Part shown: positions 41,292 through 51,531 of the stretch, in pieces
Position numbering within the stretch: position 1 is the first letter of the stretch
Layout: each line of letters starts with the position of its first letter
Assembly (NCBI RefSeq): GCF_024138675.1
Contig: NZ_CP090959.1
Coordinates: 3,522,001 to 3,586,000, forward strand
Length of the DNA: 64,000 nucleotides
Reading direction: 5' to 3'
From: Simiduia sp. 21SJ11W-1
Lineage (GTDB): Bacteria; Pseudomonadota; Gammaproteobacteria; Pseudomonadales; Cellvibrionaceae
Position numbers and translations under genes: made by a program
The notes under the pieces: generated by a model
Seen by the model: only the letters and a program-made list of their open reading frames with translations
What the model was told of the DNA's origin: nothing
The model's database searches: none

Positions 41292-43235
41292 TTATTTGTG
41301 CAACTTGCCTGCCGGTAAATCGGGGGCTGGGCGCGCTAACAGGTAGCCCTGGCCTCCATCAAGCCCCAACGCCATGGCCTGGGCCCACTCGGGTTCAGAT
41401 TCCACCCCTTCGGCCAGCAACAGCATATCGCAACTGTGGGCGATGTGAGCCAAGGATTTTACGAAGAACTGGTTATCCTGACGAGTGTGCAATTGCGCAA
41501 TAAAACTGCGATCTACTTTCAGGCAATACAATGGCAGGGTTTGCAGGTAGTTAAAGGCACTGCCGGCCACGCCGAAGTGATCCAACGCCACCTGCGTGCC
41601 CCACTCGCCCACCTCTTGCACTAAATGGGTAAGCGCCTGGCAGTGGCTCTGCACCACCGACTCACTCACCTCCAAAATAAGATGGCGCGCAAGGTTGGGG
41701 TGCTCGGCTAAAAAGCCTTTCAGCCATTCACGGAAACTTGGCAACGCCACCGAGCGCGGCGAGAGGTTAACCGCAAAGGCATGGCTCCCCTGGGCGGGCT
41801 GCTCGGCCAAGAGAGTCAGCACGCTTTTATCCAGCGCGTCGGAAAGTGCGAAGCGTTCAACCTGCGGCAAAAAACTGCCCGCGCTTTGCAGCTGGCCGTC
41901 GATATCCATGCGCACCAGTACTTCGCTGTGCAGTAGCTCGCGCTCGCGATTGAACACAGGCTGGAAATGCAGCTGTAACAGGCCTTCATCAATAATGCCG
42001 CGCAATAGGTTGCGCCACTCACCCGCCGGGCGCTCGGCCCGACTGTGCTGCAGGCCCAGGTGCCAGTTCGCATCGGCCTGATGCTGGGCCGTGCGCAGGG
42101 CGGCATCGGCACGACTTAACAGCTGGCTATCGAGGGTTACGCTGGTTTCATGTACGGCGCCCAAGTGAAAGGGCATGGGGCCATCGGGCCAGCTGATGGC
42201 CGCAAGCTCACTCATGAGCTGCTCGCACAAGGCCTCTGTTTGCAGCCTGTCTATGCCCGGCACGAAGATACAGAAATCGGCACCCGAGCGGCGTGAAACA
42301 ATGGCCCCGGGCGTTGCCAGCAAGATGGGCTTGAGGGTGTTGGCGATGGTTGCCAGCAACCGGTCGCCCGCTTCGCGCCCAAGCTTTTGGTTGTATTGCT
42401 CAAGCTGCGACACCTGCCCCAACAGCAAGGCACCCTCACCGCCACCCTGTTCCGATTTTATAAAAGCTTCCAGGCGGGCATCGAAATCCAGCCGATTAGA
42501 AAGCCCGGTAACGGGATCTACATGGGAGGCGCGGTGCAGCGATTCAGTGAGTTCAATTTGCTCGCTGAACATATCGCGTATTTTGGCCACCATGCGGTTC
42601 ATGGCCTGCACCATGCTGCGCAATTCTTTAGCGCGCGGCTCGCGCTGCTGCTCAGGGAATTCGCGCCGGCAAATGGCCTCTGCCTGGCGCTCGATTTTTT
42701 TCAAGGGGCGCAACAAAAAGTGCAAGCTCACCCCGGCCATGCCGTAGGCCAGCACGGCGGTGAAGGCAAACAGCCAGAGCTGCTCGGTAAACACACGCCA
42801 CAAATCTCTATAGGCAAGGCCCGTGTGGCTCACCACCTGAATTTTGCCCAGCCGAAACCAGCCATGAATCACTTCAGACTCGCCCCGTGGGCTTGGAATA
42901 TGAATAAGATCAACAAACCACTGCGGCACCTCACCTGCCTGCAGGGCGGTTTCACGCACCACCACGGGCTCGCCTTCAAGGGTGCTGTAGCTGATGCGCT
43001 GGTAGTAACCGCGATCAAAAATCACATCCACCATTGAGCCAATGAGGGCTGCATCTTTTTCTTGGGCTGCCTGGGAAATACTGAACCCCAGCGCTGTGGC
43101 GGTATCTTGCGCGTGCACCTGCATCTGCTCGAAAAAGTGGGTGCGCGCGTTGTACACGCTGACGGTCATACTGCCGGCCAGTAGCAGCACCACCAGCAGG
43201 GTAATCGCTAAAACCAATTGACGCAGTAAACTCAC
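41292..43235 (-). CDS. LapD-like c-di-GMP receptor (LapD-N, HAMP, degenerate GGDEF, degenerate EAL)
   Basis: 647 residues. Membrane segments at about 7-26 and 150-175 enclose a periplasmic LapD/MoxY-type domain (FFEQMQVHAQDTATALGFSISQAA). HAMP follows (about 175-230), then a GGDEF domain whose active site reads RRSGADFCIFV instead of GGDEF, and an EAL domain reading EVL (HSEVLVRM). Both catalytic motifs are lost, so c-di-GMP binding rather than turnover is expected, as in Pseudomonas LapD, which inhibits the LapG protease. No lapG is adjacent. Confidence 0.85.
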   Translation of the reverse strand: MSLLRQLVLAITLLVVLLLAGSMTVSVYNARTHFFEQMQVHAQDTATALGFSISQAAQEKDAALIGSMVDVIFDRGYYQRISYSTLEGEPVVVRETALQAGEVPQWFVDLIHIPSPRGESEVIHGWFRLGKIQVVSHTGLAYRDLWRVFTEQLWLFAFTAVLAYGMAGVSLHFLLRPLKKIERQAEAICRREFPEQQREPRAKELRSMVQAMNRMVAKIRDMFSEQIELTESLHRASHVDPVTGLSNRLDFDARLEAFIKSEQGGGEGALLLGQVSQLEQYNQKLGREAGDRLLATIANTLKPILLATPGAIVSRRSGADFCIFVPGIDRLQTEALCEQLMSELAAISWPDGPMPFHLGAVHETSVTLDSQLLSRADAALRTAQHQADANWHLGLQHSRAERPAGEWRNLLRGIIDEGLLQLHFQPVFNRERELLHSEVLVRMDIDGQLQSAGSFLPQVERFALSDALDKSVLTLLAEQPAQGSHAFAVNLSPRSVALPSFREWLKGFLAEHPNLARHLILEVSESVVQSHCQALTHLVQEVGEWGTQVALDHFGVAGSAFNYLQTLPLYCLKVDRSFIAQLHTRQDNQFFVKSLAHIAHSCDMLLLAEGVESEPEWAQAMALGLDGGQGYLLARPAPDLPAGKLHK

Positions 43236-43405
43236 ACAGACTCCTTATGTGTTGTGCCCACCAGTGCGCACCGCCCAGTTCCCTGCGGGCGAGAATGACA
43301 CAGATGGCAGTGGGGCGCCTTAACCTGGCACCACCCTACCAGAATAGCAGCCGGGAGCCTCTCGCCACGGGTTGGGCGGGCAGTATTTCCCGGCGACCTG
43401 AAGGC

Positions 43406-44140
43406 TCAGGCAGAACCTGGCACGCGAATAATGCGCGGCGTGGCAGAAAGGCCCGTTGAGGCGCTGAAAAACACCTCAGGCTTGGCGCGCTTGAGCTGCT
43501 GATACACCCAGCGGGCCTCGGCATCGGTGCGGGTATAAATCACAATGCGCTCGCCGCTGCTCGCAAGTTCCACGGCCAGTTTTTGCAGATTTTTCGCTAG
43601 CGCCTCCTGCCGTTCAGACAGGGCGCGGGCATCCAGCTCCATGACACTGGCTTTACCCAGCGCCAGTAGCCACTGCTCTTGCTGAACCAATGATTGGCGC
43701 AGCGCACGCGCGGGCTGGTTTTCCGGGTTCAGCTCAATGGCGCGATCCAACAAGGTATAGGCACGTTCGACGTTGCCACGGCTCAGGGCTGCGTTAGCAA
43801 GCCCCACAAAGCGGCGGTCTGCCAGTGCCAGGCCCTTGAGCGCCCGCCGGTTGTTTGGGTCTAGCTTTAGCGCCTTGCGGTACAGCTGCACGGCGCTGTT
43901 GCGCCAGGGGCGGCTCAGCTGATCATCGGCCAGCGCCCGATCGGCCATGGCAATGTATTCACGCGCCTGCGCCTTGGGCTCTGTGCTCACGGGCACGAAG
44001 GTAGCCGGGCGAATTCGCTCACTCACCTGGCTGCAAGCCGCCGTGGCCAACACTGCGCCCAACACCATTGCCGCCACCAGCGTGCGGCGTAAACCTCTTG
44101 ACAGGAATCGGTAGAAACCGTGCTTTTCAACCCTTAGCAA
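43406..44140 (-). CDS. TPR lipoprotein
   Basis: About 244 residues from the TTG at 44140 (GGAG 5 bp upstream); the start is uncertain and could be GTG at 44146 or lie further downstream. Basic n-region (SRGLRRT), hydrophobic core and lipobox ATAAC. Mature part: two TPR-like repeats (AVQLYRKALKLDPNNRRALKGLALADRRF and ERAYTLLDRAIELNPENQPA) and a C-terminal domain ending YQQLKRAKPEVFFSASTGLSATPRII. It lies upstream of the LapD-like gene, with 170 bp between them, and may assist an envelope complex. Confidence 0.7.
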   Translation of the reverse strand: MLRVEKHGFYRFLSRGLRRTLVAAMVLGAVLATAACSQVSERIRPATFVPVSTEPKAQAREYIAMADRALADDQLSRPWRNSAVQLYRKALKLDPNNRRALKGLALADRRFVGLANAALSRGNVERAYTLLDRAIELNPENQPARALRQSLVQQEQWLLALGKASVMELDARALSERQEALAKNLQKLAVELASSGERIVIYTRTDAEARWVYQQLKRAKPEVFFSASTGLSATPRIIRVPGSA

Positions 44141-44376
44141 AACCACTCCACAATTGTTACTTGCACATGAACAAGGCAGTAACCTACCACCTTTAAAAAG
44201 CCGACAATGATGCGTTAAATCGCAAAATATCGCCGTCAATCGTCAAATCAGCCCCAGTGCACGGATTTGGTGTACACCGGATGTTACCCTTGGCAGTTGC
44301 GCCGCCGCTTAGCGGCTATGCGCTTCGATTTACGGTTACACTCACATCACCAAGACCACAGCCGCGAGCTCTATTT

Positions 44377-46149
44377 ATGCCCACCGCCAGAAAACGCGCA
44401 CAGTTTGCCCCATCCACCGTATCAGTGCCAAGCATTGGCGCCCTGCTGTTGCTGGCGTTAGTGCTGTGCCAGAACGCCTTTGGCCAGTTCGCTAACACCA
44501 GCGGGCTCAGCCAAACCGCCGAATTCCTGCCGGTGGAAGAGGCCTACCAAAGCCTGCCCGAGGTCACCGCCGAAGGCCTGGCCGTGCAGTGGCGCATCAG
44601 CCCTGGCTACTACCTCTACCAAGAGCGCTTTAAGATTGCGGTGGAGCAAAACGGCGAGCGCCGAGCGCTCAGCGCCAGCTGGCCCGCGGGCAAGCGCAAA
44701 TACGACGACTACTTCGAACGCGAACTGGAAGTGTTTTACAACCAGGTGGGCGTGAGCCTGCCCGAGGCGGCACTCGATACCCGGCAAGATTTCACCTTGC
44801 ATCTGGAATCCCAGGGCTGCGCCGATTTAGGGCTTTGCTACCCGCCGCGCAACCAGCGCTTTGCCTACGACGCCCCAAGCCAAACCTTCACAGAACTGGA
44901 ACCCCTGCCACCACAGGCGGCAAGCGCACCGGCAGCAAGCTCCACCGAGCTTGCCGCCCCCAACACCAGCTGGCTGGTGGCCGTGCTGCTGGCCATGGTG
45001 GGCGGTGCGATTTTGAATCTGATGCCCTGCGTGTTCCCGGTGCTTTCTATCAAGGCCTTAAGCCTTGCCAACAGCGGTGAAGATGCCAGCCACCGCCGCC
45101 TGCACGGCTGGGCCTACACGGCGGGTGTAGTGCTCTCGTTTGTGGCCATTGCCGGTGCCCTGCTGCTGGTACGCGCCGGTGGCGAGGCCGTAGGCTGGGG
45201 CTTCCAGCTGCAATCGCCCGCGCTGGTGCTGGGCCTTGTGTACCTGTTTTTTATATTGGCCATGGCGCTCTTGGGGATGCTGGAGCTGGGCGCAAACCTC
45301 TCCAACATCGGCAGCGGGCTGGCCGCCAAGGGCGGGCTTAAGGGTTCGTTTTTCACCGGCACCCTGGCCACCCTGGTGGCCAGCCCCTGCACGGCACCTT
45401 TTATGGGTACCGCGCTCGGCTACGCCATGACCCAGCCCGCGGCGGCTAGCCTCTCTGTATTTGCAGCCCTGGGCCTTGGCATGGCGCTGCCGTTTTTGGC
45501 GCTCACCTACCTGCCAAACCTGCACCGCTGGCTGCCCAAGCCCGGGGCCTGGATGGAAACCTTTAAAGAGGTGCTGGCCTTCCCGCTGCTGCTTACCGGC
45601 ATCTGGCTGTTGTGGGTGCTGGGCCGCCAAACCAGCGTCGACCAGCTCACCCTGGCGCTGTGCGGTTTGCTCTCGCTCGGCTTTGGGCTGTGGGCATGGC
45701 GCCGGGGCGGCACCTTTGCGCGCCTGGTGGCAGTGGCGGCCGTGGCGCTGGCGCTGTATTTGCCCTCAAGCCTGTCAAGCGATGAGCAAGACGGCGGCTG
45801 GGAGCCCTACAGCGCGGCCAGCTGGGAAACGCTACGCGCCCGCGGCCAGCCGGTGTTTGTGAATGTGACCGCCGACTGGTGCCTCACCTGCCTTGCCAAT
45901 GAAAAGCTGGTGTTCAGCAAGCGCGACACCCAAATTGAAATTGCCGATGCCGACCTGCTGCTGGTAAAAGCCGACTGGACCAAATACAACCCGGAAATCA
46001 CCGCCCTGCTGGCGCGCTACCAACGCAACGGTGTGCCTTTGTATCTGATGTTCCCGGCAGACCCGAATGCCGAGCCCGAAATTTTGCCGCAAATTCTTAC
46101 GCCCGACATCTTCATGGGCGCACTGGCGCGCGCCACCGAGCAGGATTAA
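44377..46149 (+). CDS. dsbD: Thiol:disulfide interchange protein DsbD
   Basis: 590 residues from the ATG at 44377. The frame extends to 44257, but the signal peptide (LLLLALVLCQNAFG|QF) fits the later start. Order: a periplasmic N-terminal domain with the cysteine pair CADLGLCYPP, an eight-helix membrane domain with redox cysteines in LMPCVFPVLS and ASPCTAPFMG, and a C-terminal thioredoxin-like domain with WCLTC. It carries electrons from cytoplasmic thioredoxin to DsbC/CcmG. A hairpin follows the stop. Confidence 0.93.
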   Translation: MPTARKRAQFAPSTVSVPSIGALLLLALVLCQNAFGQFANTSGLSQTAEFLPVEEAYQSLPEVTAEGLAVQWRISPGYYLYQERFKIAVEQNGERRALSASWPAGKRKYDDYFERELEVFYNQVGVSLPEAALDTRQDFTLHLESQGCADLGLCYPPRNQRFAYDAPSQTFTELEPLPPQAASAPAASSTELAAPNTSWLVAVLLAMVGGAILNLMPCVFPVLSIKALSLANSGEDASHRRLHGWAYTAGVVLSFVAIAGALLLVRAGGEAVGWGFQLQSPALVLGLVYLFFILAMALLGMLELGANLSNIGSGLAAKGGLKGSFFTGTLATLVASPCTAPFMGTALGYAMTQPAAASLSVFAALGLGMALPFLALTYLPNLHRWLPKPGAWMETFKEVLAFPLLLTGIWLLWVLGRQTSVDQLTLALCGLLSLGFGLWAWRRGGTFARLVAVAAVALALYLPSSLSSDEQDGGWEPYSAASWETLRARGQPVFVNVTADWCLTCLANEKLVFSKRDTQIEIADADLLLVKADWTKYNPEITALLARYQRNGVPLYLMFPADPNAEPEILPQILTPDIFMGALARATEQD

Positions 46150-46156
46150 CACCAAT

Positions 46157-46194
46157 TTGCCGAACTTGCCGCACAATCGCGGCCAGTTCGGCAA
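46157..46194 (+). terminator. Hairpin after dsbD
   Basis: Arms TTGCCGAACTTGCCGC and GCGGCCAGTTCGGCAA pair over 16 bp with one mismatch around a 6-nt loop. Only a short T tract (CTTTG) follows, so termination is probable but not certain. Confidence 0.6.
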
Positions 46195-46483
46195 CTTTGC
46201 GCAAAACGGCCCGCTTCTTTCCCCAAAATACCCTATTAACCCGCAAACATGTCGCTATCGTGCCAGGCGCGCCAGCCTGGCAGCAGTTAAAACAAGCGTT
46301 TTGATGCTAACTTCTGCGAACTGGCGGCTAAATTTCCAGAAATCTACATTTCAGCCCCACAACCGTGGACATAGAGTCACAATTGCGGCAAACTCGCGCA
46401 CTACTTCATGTCGGCTATCCTGTTTTGGGATTTTTGACGACGTTCCACCATTGTTCGCAGCTTGATGAGGTGAAAACCCCACA
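46195..46483. other. Intergenic region before aroQ
   Basis: About 290 bp with no credible gene. It should hold the promoter of aroQ-accB-accC; no convincing -35/-10 pair stands out. AATTGCGGCAAACTCGC at about 46380 echoes the dsbD hairpin arm. Confidence 0.5.
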
Positions 46484-46924
46484 ATGGCAACCATTCTGGT
46501 GTTACACGGCCCGAACCTGAACCTGCTGGGCACCCGCGAGCCGGATGTTTACGGCGCCACCACACTTGCCGATATCAACCAGCGGCTCACCGAGCGCTGC
46601 CTGTCCAATGGCCACCACCTGCAGGCGCTGCAAAGCAATGCCGAGTACGAGCTGATTGAACGCATTCACGACGCCAAGCGCGAGCAAGTGGATTTTATTT
46701 TGTTTAACCCGGCAGCATTTACCCACACCAGCATCGCGCTGCGCGATGCCCTGTTGGCCGTGGATATTCCCTTCATCGAAGTGCACCTATCCAATGTGCA
46801 CAAGCGCGAAAGTTTTAGACACCACTCCTACTTCTCTGATGTAGCAGTGGGCGTTATCTGTGGGCTGGGAGCCCAGGGTTACGAGCTGGCACTGGAAGCC
46901 GCACTAAATCACCTAGCTAATTAG
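46484..46924 (+). CDS. aroQ: 3-dehydroquinate dehydratase, type II
   Basis: 146 residues, dodecameric shikimate-pathway enzyme. Signature [20 protein letters not shown] at the N-terminus with the catalytic Arg/Tyr (TREPDVYG), then [16 protein letters not shown] and the catalytic His in [30 protein letters not shown]. It is followed after 54 bp by accB, the common gammaproteobacterial aroQ-accB-accC order. Confidence 0.97.
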   Translation: MATILVLHGPNLNLLGTREPDVYGATTLADINQRLTERCLSNGHHLQALQSNAEYELIERIHDAKREQVDFILFNPAAFTHTSIALRDALLAVDIPFIEVHLSNVHKRESFRHHSYFSDVAVGVICGLGAQGYELALEAALNHLAN

Positions 46925-46978
46925 CTTTACCTTAAACGACTAAAAAAGCCGTAAGGCCCAACACAAAGTGAGAGTGTG

Positions 46979-47440
46979 ATGGATATTCGAAAAATTAAAA
47001 AATTGATTGAGCTGCTGGAAGAATCCGACATCGGCGAAATCGAAATTAAAGAGGGTGAGGAATCCGTACGCATCAGCCGTGGCAGCAGCCACCAGCCGGT
47101 GATGCCCATGCAATACAGCATGCAAGCGCCCGCACCCGCAGCGCCCGCGGCTGCCCCCGTTGCCGCACCCGCGGCCGACGCGCCCAAGGCCGAAGCCAGC
47201 GTCAACGGCCACGCCGTTACCTCGCCCATGGTGGGCACCTTCTACCGCGCAGCAAGCCCGGGTTCAGAGCCCTTCATTGAAGTGGGCAAGCACGTGAAAC
47301 CCGGCGATGTGATTTGCATCATCGAAGCCATGAAGATGATGAACCAGATCGAAGCCGACAAGGCCGGTGTTATTGAAGCTATTTTGGTGGAAGACGGCGA
47401 GCCCGTTGAATTTGATCAGCCACTAGTCACCATCGTTTAA
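46979..47440 (+). CDS. accB: Acetyl-CoA carboxylase biotin carboxyl carrier protein AccB
   Basis: 153 residues from the ATG at 46979. An N-terminal dimerising helix ([23 protein letters not shown]), an Ala/Pro-rich linker (about 45-80), and a C-terminal biotinyl domain with the biotin lysine in [10 protein letters not shown]. It presents carboxybiotin to AccAD in the first step of fatty acid synthesis. Co-transcribed with accC, 42 bp downstream. Confidence 0.97.
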   Translation: MDIRKIKKLIELLEESDIGEIEIKEGEESVRISRGSSHQPVMPMQYSMQAPAPAAPAAAPVAAPAADAPKAEASVNGHAVTSPMVGTFYRAASPGSEPFIEVGKHVKPGDVICIIEAMKMMNQIEADKAGVIEAILVEDGEPVEFDQPLVTIV

Positions 47441-47482
47441 CGGCCGCTGGCACACACACGACTGACTAGCAGGAGTTGGTTC

Positions 47483-48829
47483 ATGTTTGAAAAAATTCTG
47501 ATCGCAAACCGTGGCGAAATTGCGCTGCGGGTGTTGCGCGCTTGTAAAGAGCTGGGCATTAAAACCGTTGCGGTGCACTCAAAGGTAGACCGCGACCTGA
47601 AACACGTGCGCCTGGCCGACGAAACCGTTTGCATTGGCCCGAACCCGTCGCCCCAAAGCTACCTGAATATTCCGGCCATTATTTCGGCCATGGAAATTAC
47701 CGATTCAGTAGCGGTGCACCCGGGCTATGGCTTCCTGGCTGAAAACGCCGACTTTGCCGAGCAAGTTCAAAAGAGTGGCTTTGTATTCATCGGCCCGGAT
47801 CCGGATGTTATCCGCATGATGGGTGACAAGGTGTCTGCCATTGCCGCCATGAAAAAAGCCGGCGTGCCCACCGTGCCCGGCTCCGACGGCCCACTGCCCG
47901 ACGACCGCGAAGAGTGCATGGCCATTGCCAAACGCATTGGCTACCCGGTAATCATCAAAGCCGCCGCCGGTGGTGGTGGCCGCGGTATGCGCGTGGTGCA
48001 CACAGAGGCCGCCCTGATTAACTCCATTCAGGTAACAAAATCAGAGGCCAAAGGCGCTTTTGGTGATGCCACCGTATACATGGAGAAGTTCCTCACCAAT
48101 CCGCGCCACGTGGAAATCCAGGTGATGTCTGACGGCCAGGGTAACGCCATTCACTTGGGTGATCGCGATTGTTCACTGCAGCGCCGCCACCAAAAGGTGC
48201 TTGAAGAAGCACCGGCGCCCGGCATTCCCGATGACGTGCGCGCCGAAGTACAGGCCTCTTGTGTGAAGGCCTGTGTAGACATCGGCTACCGCGGCGCCGG
48301 CACCTTTGAGTTCCTGTATGAAGACGGCCGTTTCTACTTTATTGAAATGAACACCCGTATTCAGGTGGAGCACCCGGTTACAGAAATGGTGACAGGTGTA
48401 GACCTCATCAAGGAACAAATCAGCGTATGCGCGGGCAACAAGTTGTCGCTCAAGCAAGAAGACATCGTCATTAAAGGCCACTCCTTCGAGTGCCGCGTGA
48501 ACGCCGAAGATCCAAAGACGTTCATGCCCTGCCCGGGTAAGGTAAACACCTTCCACTGCCCGGGCGGCTTGGGTGTGCGGGTAGATTCGCACATTTACGG
48601 CGGCTACACGGTGCCACCTAACTACGATTCGATGATTGCCAAAATCATCACCTACGGCGACACCCGTGAAATTGCCCTGAGCCGCATGCGCAACGCGCTC
48701 GATGAAGTGGTAATTGATGGCATTCGCACCAACATCCCGCTACAAAAAGACCTGGTACGCGATGAAGCCTTCCGCAAGGGCGGCGTTAACATCCACTACC
48801 TTGAGAAGAAGCTGGGCGAAAGCCACTAA
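47483..48829 (+). CDS. accC: Biotin carboxylase AccC
   Basis: 448 residues. ATP-grasp biotin carboxylase: [90 protein letters not shown]. Close to the E. coli length (449). It carboxylates biotin on AccB. A strong terminator lies 15 bp downstream. Confidence 0.98.
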   Translation: MFEKILIANRGEIALRVLRACKELGIKTVAVHSKVDRDLKHVRLADETVCIGPNPSPQSYLNIPAIISAMEITDSVAVHPGYGFLAENADFAEQVQKSGFVFIGPDPDVIRMMGDKVSAIAAMKKAGVPTVPGSDGPLPDDREECMAIAKRIGYPVIIKAAAGGGGRGMRVVHTEAALINSIQVTKSEAKGAFGDATVYMEKFLTNPRHVEIQVMSDGQGNAIHLGDRDCSLQRRHQKVLEEAPAPGIPDDVRAEVQASCVKACVDIGYRGAGTFEFLYEDGRFYFIEMNTRIQVEHPVTEMVTGVDLIKEQISVCAGNKLSLKQEDIVIKGHSFECRVNAEDPKTFMPCPGKVNTFHCPGGLGVRVDSHIYGGYTVPPNYDSMIAKIITYGDTREIALSRMRNALDEVVIDGIRTNIPLQKDLVRDEAFRKGGVNIHYLEKKLGESH

Positions 48830-48844
48830 GCATTAAGCTCCATT

Positions 48845-48870
48845 AAAAGCCCCGCTTGCGGGGCTTTTTT
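48845..48870 (+). terminator. Intrinsic terminator of the aroQ-accB-accC operon
   Basis: AAAAGCCCCGC-TT-GCGGGGCTTTTTT: perfect GC-rich stem followed by six T. Confidence 0.93.
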
Positions 48871-48948
48871 GTGCTTGCACGGGGGATATTGCCGCCCCCT
48901 TCGTCATACAAACGACCCCTTAAATACCCCCAATAGAGCGAGAAGCCC

Positions 48949-50799
48949 ATGATCAGACTATTGAGCGCAGGCCTGCTTGGCCTGTTTGCCCTGATGGCAA
49001 CCGCCGCGCCCCTAGACCCGGCGCAGGATTACCACAGCGTCTCTAACCCGCACCAGGTGCGCACCACTCACCTGGATTTAGACCTCACGGTAGATTTCAC
49101 CAAGCGCGAGCTGGCCGGCCACGTGATCTTCGATTTTGAGCGCCTGGACACTAACGCCCGCGAGCTGGTGCTCGACACCCGCGACATCACCGTGATTGCT
49201 ACCAGCGCGCGCATTGACGGCAAGTGGCAGAAAACCGGCTTCAAGCTCGGCAAGCTCGACCCGGCCATGGGCCAACCGCTGCGTATCGCCCTGCCGCCTG
49301 CGGCCGACAAAATCAAAGTGCAATACCGCACAAGCCCCCAGGCCTCTGGCCTGCAGTGGCTAACGCCCGTGCAAACCGCCGGCAAAAAGCACCCCTTTCT
49401 GTTTACCCAGGCCCAGGCCATTCACGCGCGCAGTTTTATTCCCCTGCAAGACACCCCACAAGTGCGCACTACCTACACTGCCACCCTGCGCACACCCAAG
49501 GCATTGCGCGCGGTGATGAGCGCCGAGAACACCCCCAACGCCCCCAAAACCGGCGTGTACACCTTCAAAATGCCCCAGGCGATTCCCTCTTACCTGATTG
49601 CCCTGGCAGTGGGCGATTTGGAATTTAAAGCCATGGGCGAGCGCACTGGCGTCTATGCCGAGCCCTCCATGGTGGAAAGTGCCGTGGCCGAGTTTGAAGA
49701 CACAGAGGCCATGTTAATTGCCACGGAAAAAGCCTACGGCCCCTACAGCTGGGGCCGCTATGACCTGCTGATTCTGCCACCAAGCTTCCCCTTTGGCGGC
49801 ATGGAAAACCCGCGCTTGAGCTTCATTACCCCAACGGTAATTGCCGGCGATAAAAGCCTGGTGTCGCTCATTGCCCACGAGCTTGCGCACTCCTGGTCTG
49901 GCAATACCGTTACCAACGCCACCTGGCGCGACCTCTGGCTGAACGAGGGGCACACCACCTACCTCACCTACCGGATTATGGAAATCATCTACGGCACAGA
50001 CCGCTTCAACATGGAAAGCGTGCTGGGCTACCAGGATTTGGTAGCAGACCTAAAAGATTTGCCCAAGCCCTACCAGCAGCTGGCCATTGATTTGCGCGGC
50101 AAAGACCCAGACGACGCCTTCAGTGATGTGCCCTATGAAAAAGGCGCACTGCTGCTCAAAGAGCTGGAAGACAAAGTAGGCCGCGAAGCCTTTGATGCCT
50201 ACCTCAAGCAATACATTGCCGATTTTGAATTCAAAAGCCTCACCACCGAACAGTGGCTGGCCTATGTAGACAAACACCTGGTGAGCAAGTACCCCAAGCA
50301 AGTCTCCATGGCGCGCATTAAGCAGTGGGTATATGAAGCGGGCATTCCCGAGGGTGCGCCCATGCCGCAATCCGATGCGTTCACCAAGGTGGACAACCAG
50401 CGCGATCAATGGCTGGCCGGCGAGTTACCGGCGGCGAAGATTGATGTAAAAGACTGGACGGTGCATCAGTGGTTGTATTTTTTGAACAACCTGCCGCTGG
50501 AGCTCAGCCTTGATCAAATGCGCGCCCTTGATGACCAGTTCAACCTCACCGCCAGCCGCAACAATGAAATTGCCCACAGCTGGTTGCTGATTGCCATTCG
50601 TAACGGCTATGAACCCGCCTATCAACGGCTGGAGGATTACCTGGTACACATTGGCCGCCGCAAGCTGATCACGCCCCTGTACAAGGCGCTGATGCACACC
50701 GACAGCGGGGCTGCCTTTGCCAAGCGCATCTACAAGGTTGCGCGCCCGGGATATCACCCGCTGGCCCAAGGCACCATGGATGCCATCGTTCAGCCCTAG
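48949..50799 (+). CDS. M1-family metallopeptidase (LTA4 hydrolase/aminopeptidase type), exported
   Basis: 616 residues with a signal peptide (LLGLFALMATA|AP). The zinc site HELAHSWSGNTVTNATWRDLWLNEG gives HExxH plus the downstream Glu. The substrate-anchoring motif reads GGMEN rather than the usual GAMEN (PFGGMENPRLSF), as in LTA4-hydrolase-like aminopeptidases. The C-terminal helical domain (about 470-616) matches the LTA4H arrangement. It probably trims peptides in the periplasm. It is a single gene after the acc terminator. Confidence 0.92.
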   Translation: MIRLLSAGLLGLFALMATAAPLDPAQDYHSVSNPHQVRTTHLDLDLTVDFTKRELAGHVIFDFERLDTNARELVLDTRDITVIATSARIDGKWQKTGFKLGKLDPAMGQPLRIALPPAADKIKVQYRTSPQASGLQWLTPVQTAGKKHPFLFTQAQAIHARSFIPLQDTPQVRTTYTATLRTPKALRAVMSAENTPNAPKTGVYTFKMPQAIPSYLIALAVGDLEFKAMGERTGVYAEPSMVESAVAEFEDTEAMLIATEKAYGPYSWGRYDLLILPPSFPFGGMENPRLSFITPTVIAGDKSLVSLIAHELAHSWSGNTVTNATWRDLWLNEGHTTYLTYRIMEIIYGTDRFNMESVLGYQDLVADLKDLPKPYQQLAIDLRGKDPDDAFSDVPYEKGALLLKELEDKVGREAFDAYLKQYIADFEFKSLTTEQWLAYVDKHLVSKYPKQVSMARIKQWVYEAGIPEGAPMPQSDAFTKVDNQRDQWLAGELPAAKIDVKDWTVHQWLYFLNNLPLELSLDQMRALDDQFNLTASRNNEIAHSWLLIAIRNGYEPAYQRLEDYLVHIGRRKLITPLYKALMHTDSGAAFAKRIYKVARPGYHPLAQGTMDAIVQP

Positions 50800-50922
50800 C
50801 GGCAATGGATGATGCGCGGGCGCTGAGAGCGGGCGCTAAGGCATCTACACAAAGTCGGTTTAGCCCTGTGTCAGGGCTAAACCACGGGCAACCGCAGCAA
50901 TGGGCGCCCGAATAGCACGCAT

Positions 50923-50952
50923 AAAAAAAGCAGGCCTAAGCCTGCTTTTTTT
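50923..50952. terminator. Terminator of the cold-shock gene (bidirectional)
   Basis: AAAAAAAGCAGGC-CTAA-GCCTGCTTTTTTT: perfect stem with A and T runs on both sides, just after the minus-strand cold-shock stop codon. Confidence 0.92.
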
Positions 50953-50965
50953 ATGCTCGCGGCGA

Positions 50966-51175
50966 TTAGATCGCTACGATGTTCTCAGCCTGTGGGCCTT
51001 TCTGGCCTTGGGTCACAGTGAACTGAACCGCTTGGCCTTCGGCCAGGGTTTTGAAGCCTGAGCCAGAGATAGCGCTGAAGTGTGCGAACACATCTGGGCC
51101 AGACGCTTGCTCGATAAAGCCAAAGCCTTTGGATTCGTTAAACCATTTTACGGTGCCGGTTACGGTATTAGACAT
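50966..51175 (-). CDS. Cold-shock-domain protein (CspA family)
   Basis: 69 residues, a single OB-fold. RNP1 KGFGFI and RNP2 VFAHF are both present, with the N-terminal [30 protein letters not shown]. Binds single-stranded RNA/DNA and melts mRNA structure. The long non-coding stretch upstream on the same strand (from 51176) suggests a long 5' leader, as in many csp genes. Confidence 0.96.
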   Translation of the reverse strand: MSNTVTGTVKWFNESKGFGFIEQASGPDVFAHFSAISGSGFKTLAEGQAVQFTVTQGQKGPQAENIVAI

Positions 51176-51520
51176 ACGGATAATTCCTGTAGTTCGTGTA
51201 AATGTGCCTGCTAGAGGCGTTATAGCTGAAAATAAAGTCTGGAATCTAGCAACTACAGGACGAAAATCTGCCGTGCGGCATCGAAATGAAGTGTATCAAC
51301 AAGAGGCTTACTTTTTTGCTACCGGTGAAGTTATAGACAAGCCCTTGCAATGTCAACGCTTTTTTACGGCCAAGTACGCAAGCTCTGCCATATTCAGCCA
51401 TAGATGCGGCTTTAATCTGCAACCCGCCCGGGCGTTCGCGGGTACAATTAGCCAACAGCGATCTGCCCGCACCAACGGTGGGGCACCCTATAAACACCAA
51501 TCACTCACTCAAAAACCCTA
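51176..51520. other. Long leader/intergenic region between csp and the SMR exporter gene
   Basis: About 345 bp with no gene called. On the minus strand it is the probable csp 5' leader. On the plus strand it precedes the exporter gene and contains an ACCCGC/GCGGGT hairpin near 51422-51443. Loops of the ACGR type expected for guanidine-II riboswitches were looked for and not found. Confidence 0.5.
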
Positions 51521-51531
51521 AAGGACACACC

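Noticed and set aside
51176-51531. Guanidine riboswitch upstream of the Gdx/SugE exporter
   Set aside because: Hairpins are present, but the ACGR loops of the guanidine-II class and the conserved elements of class I were not found.
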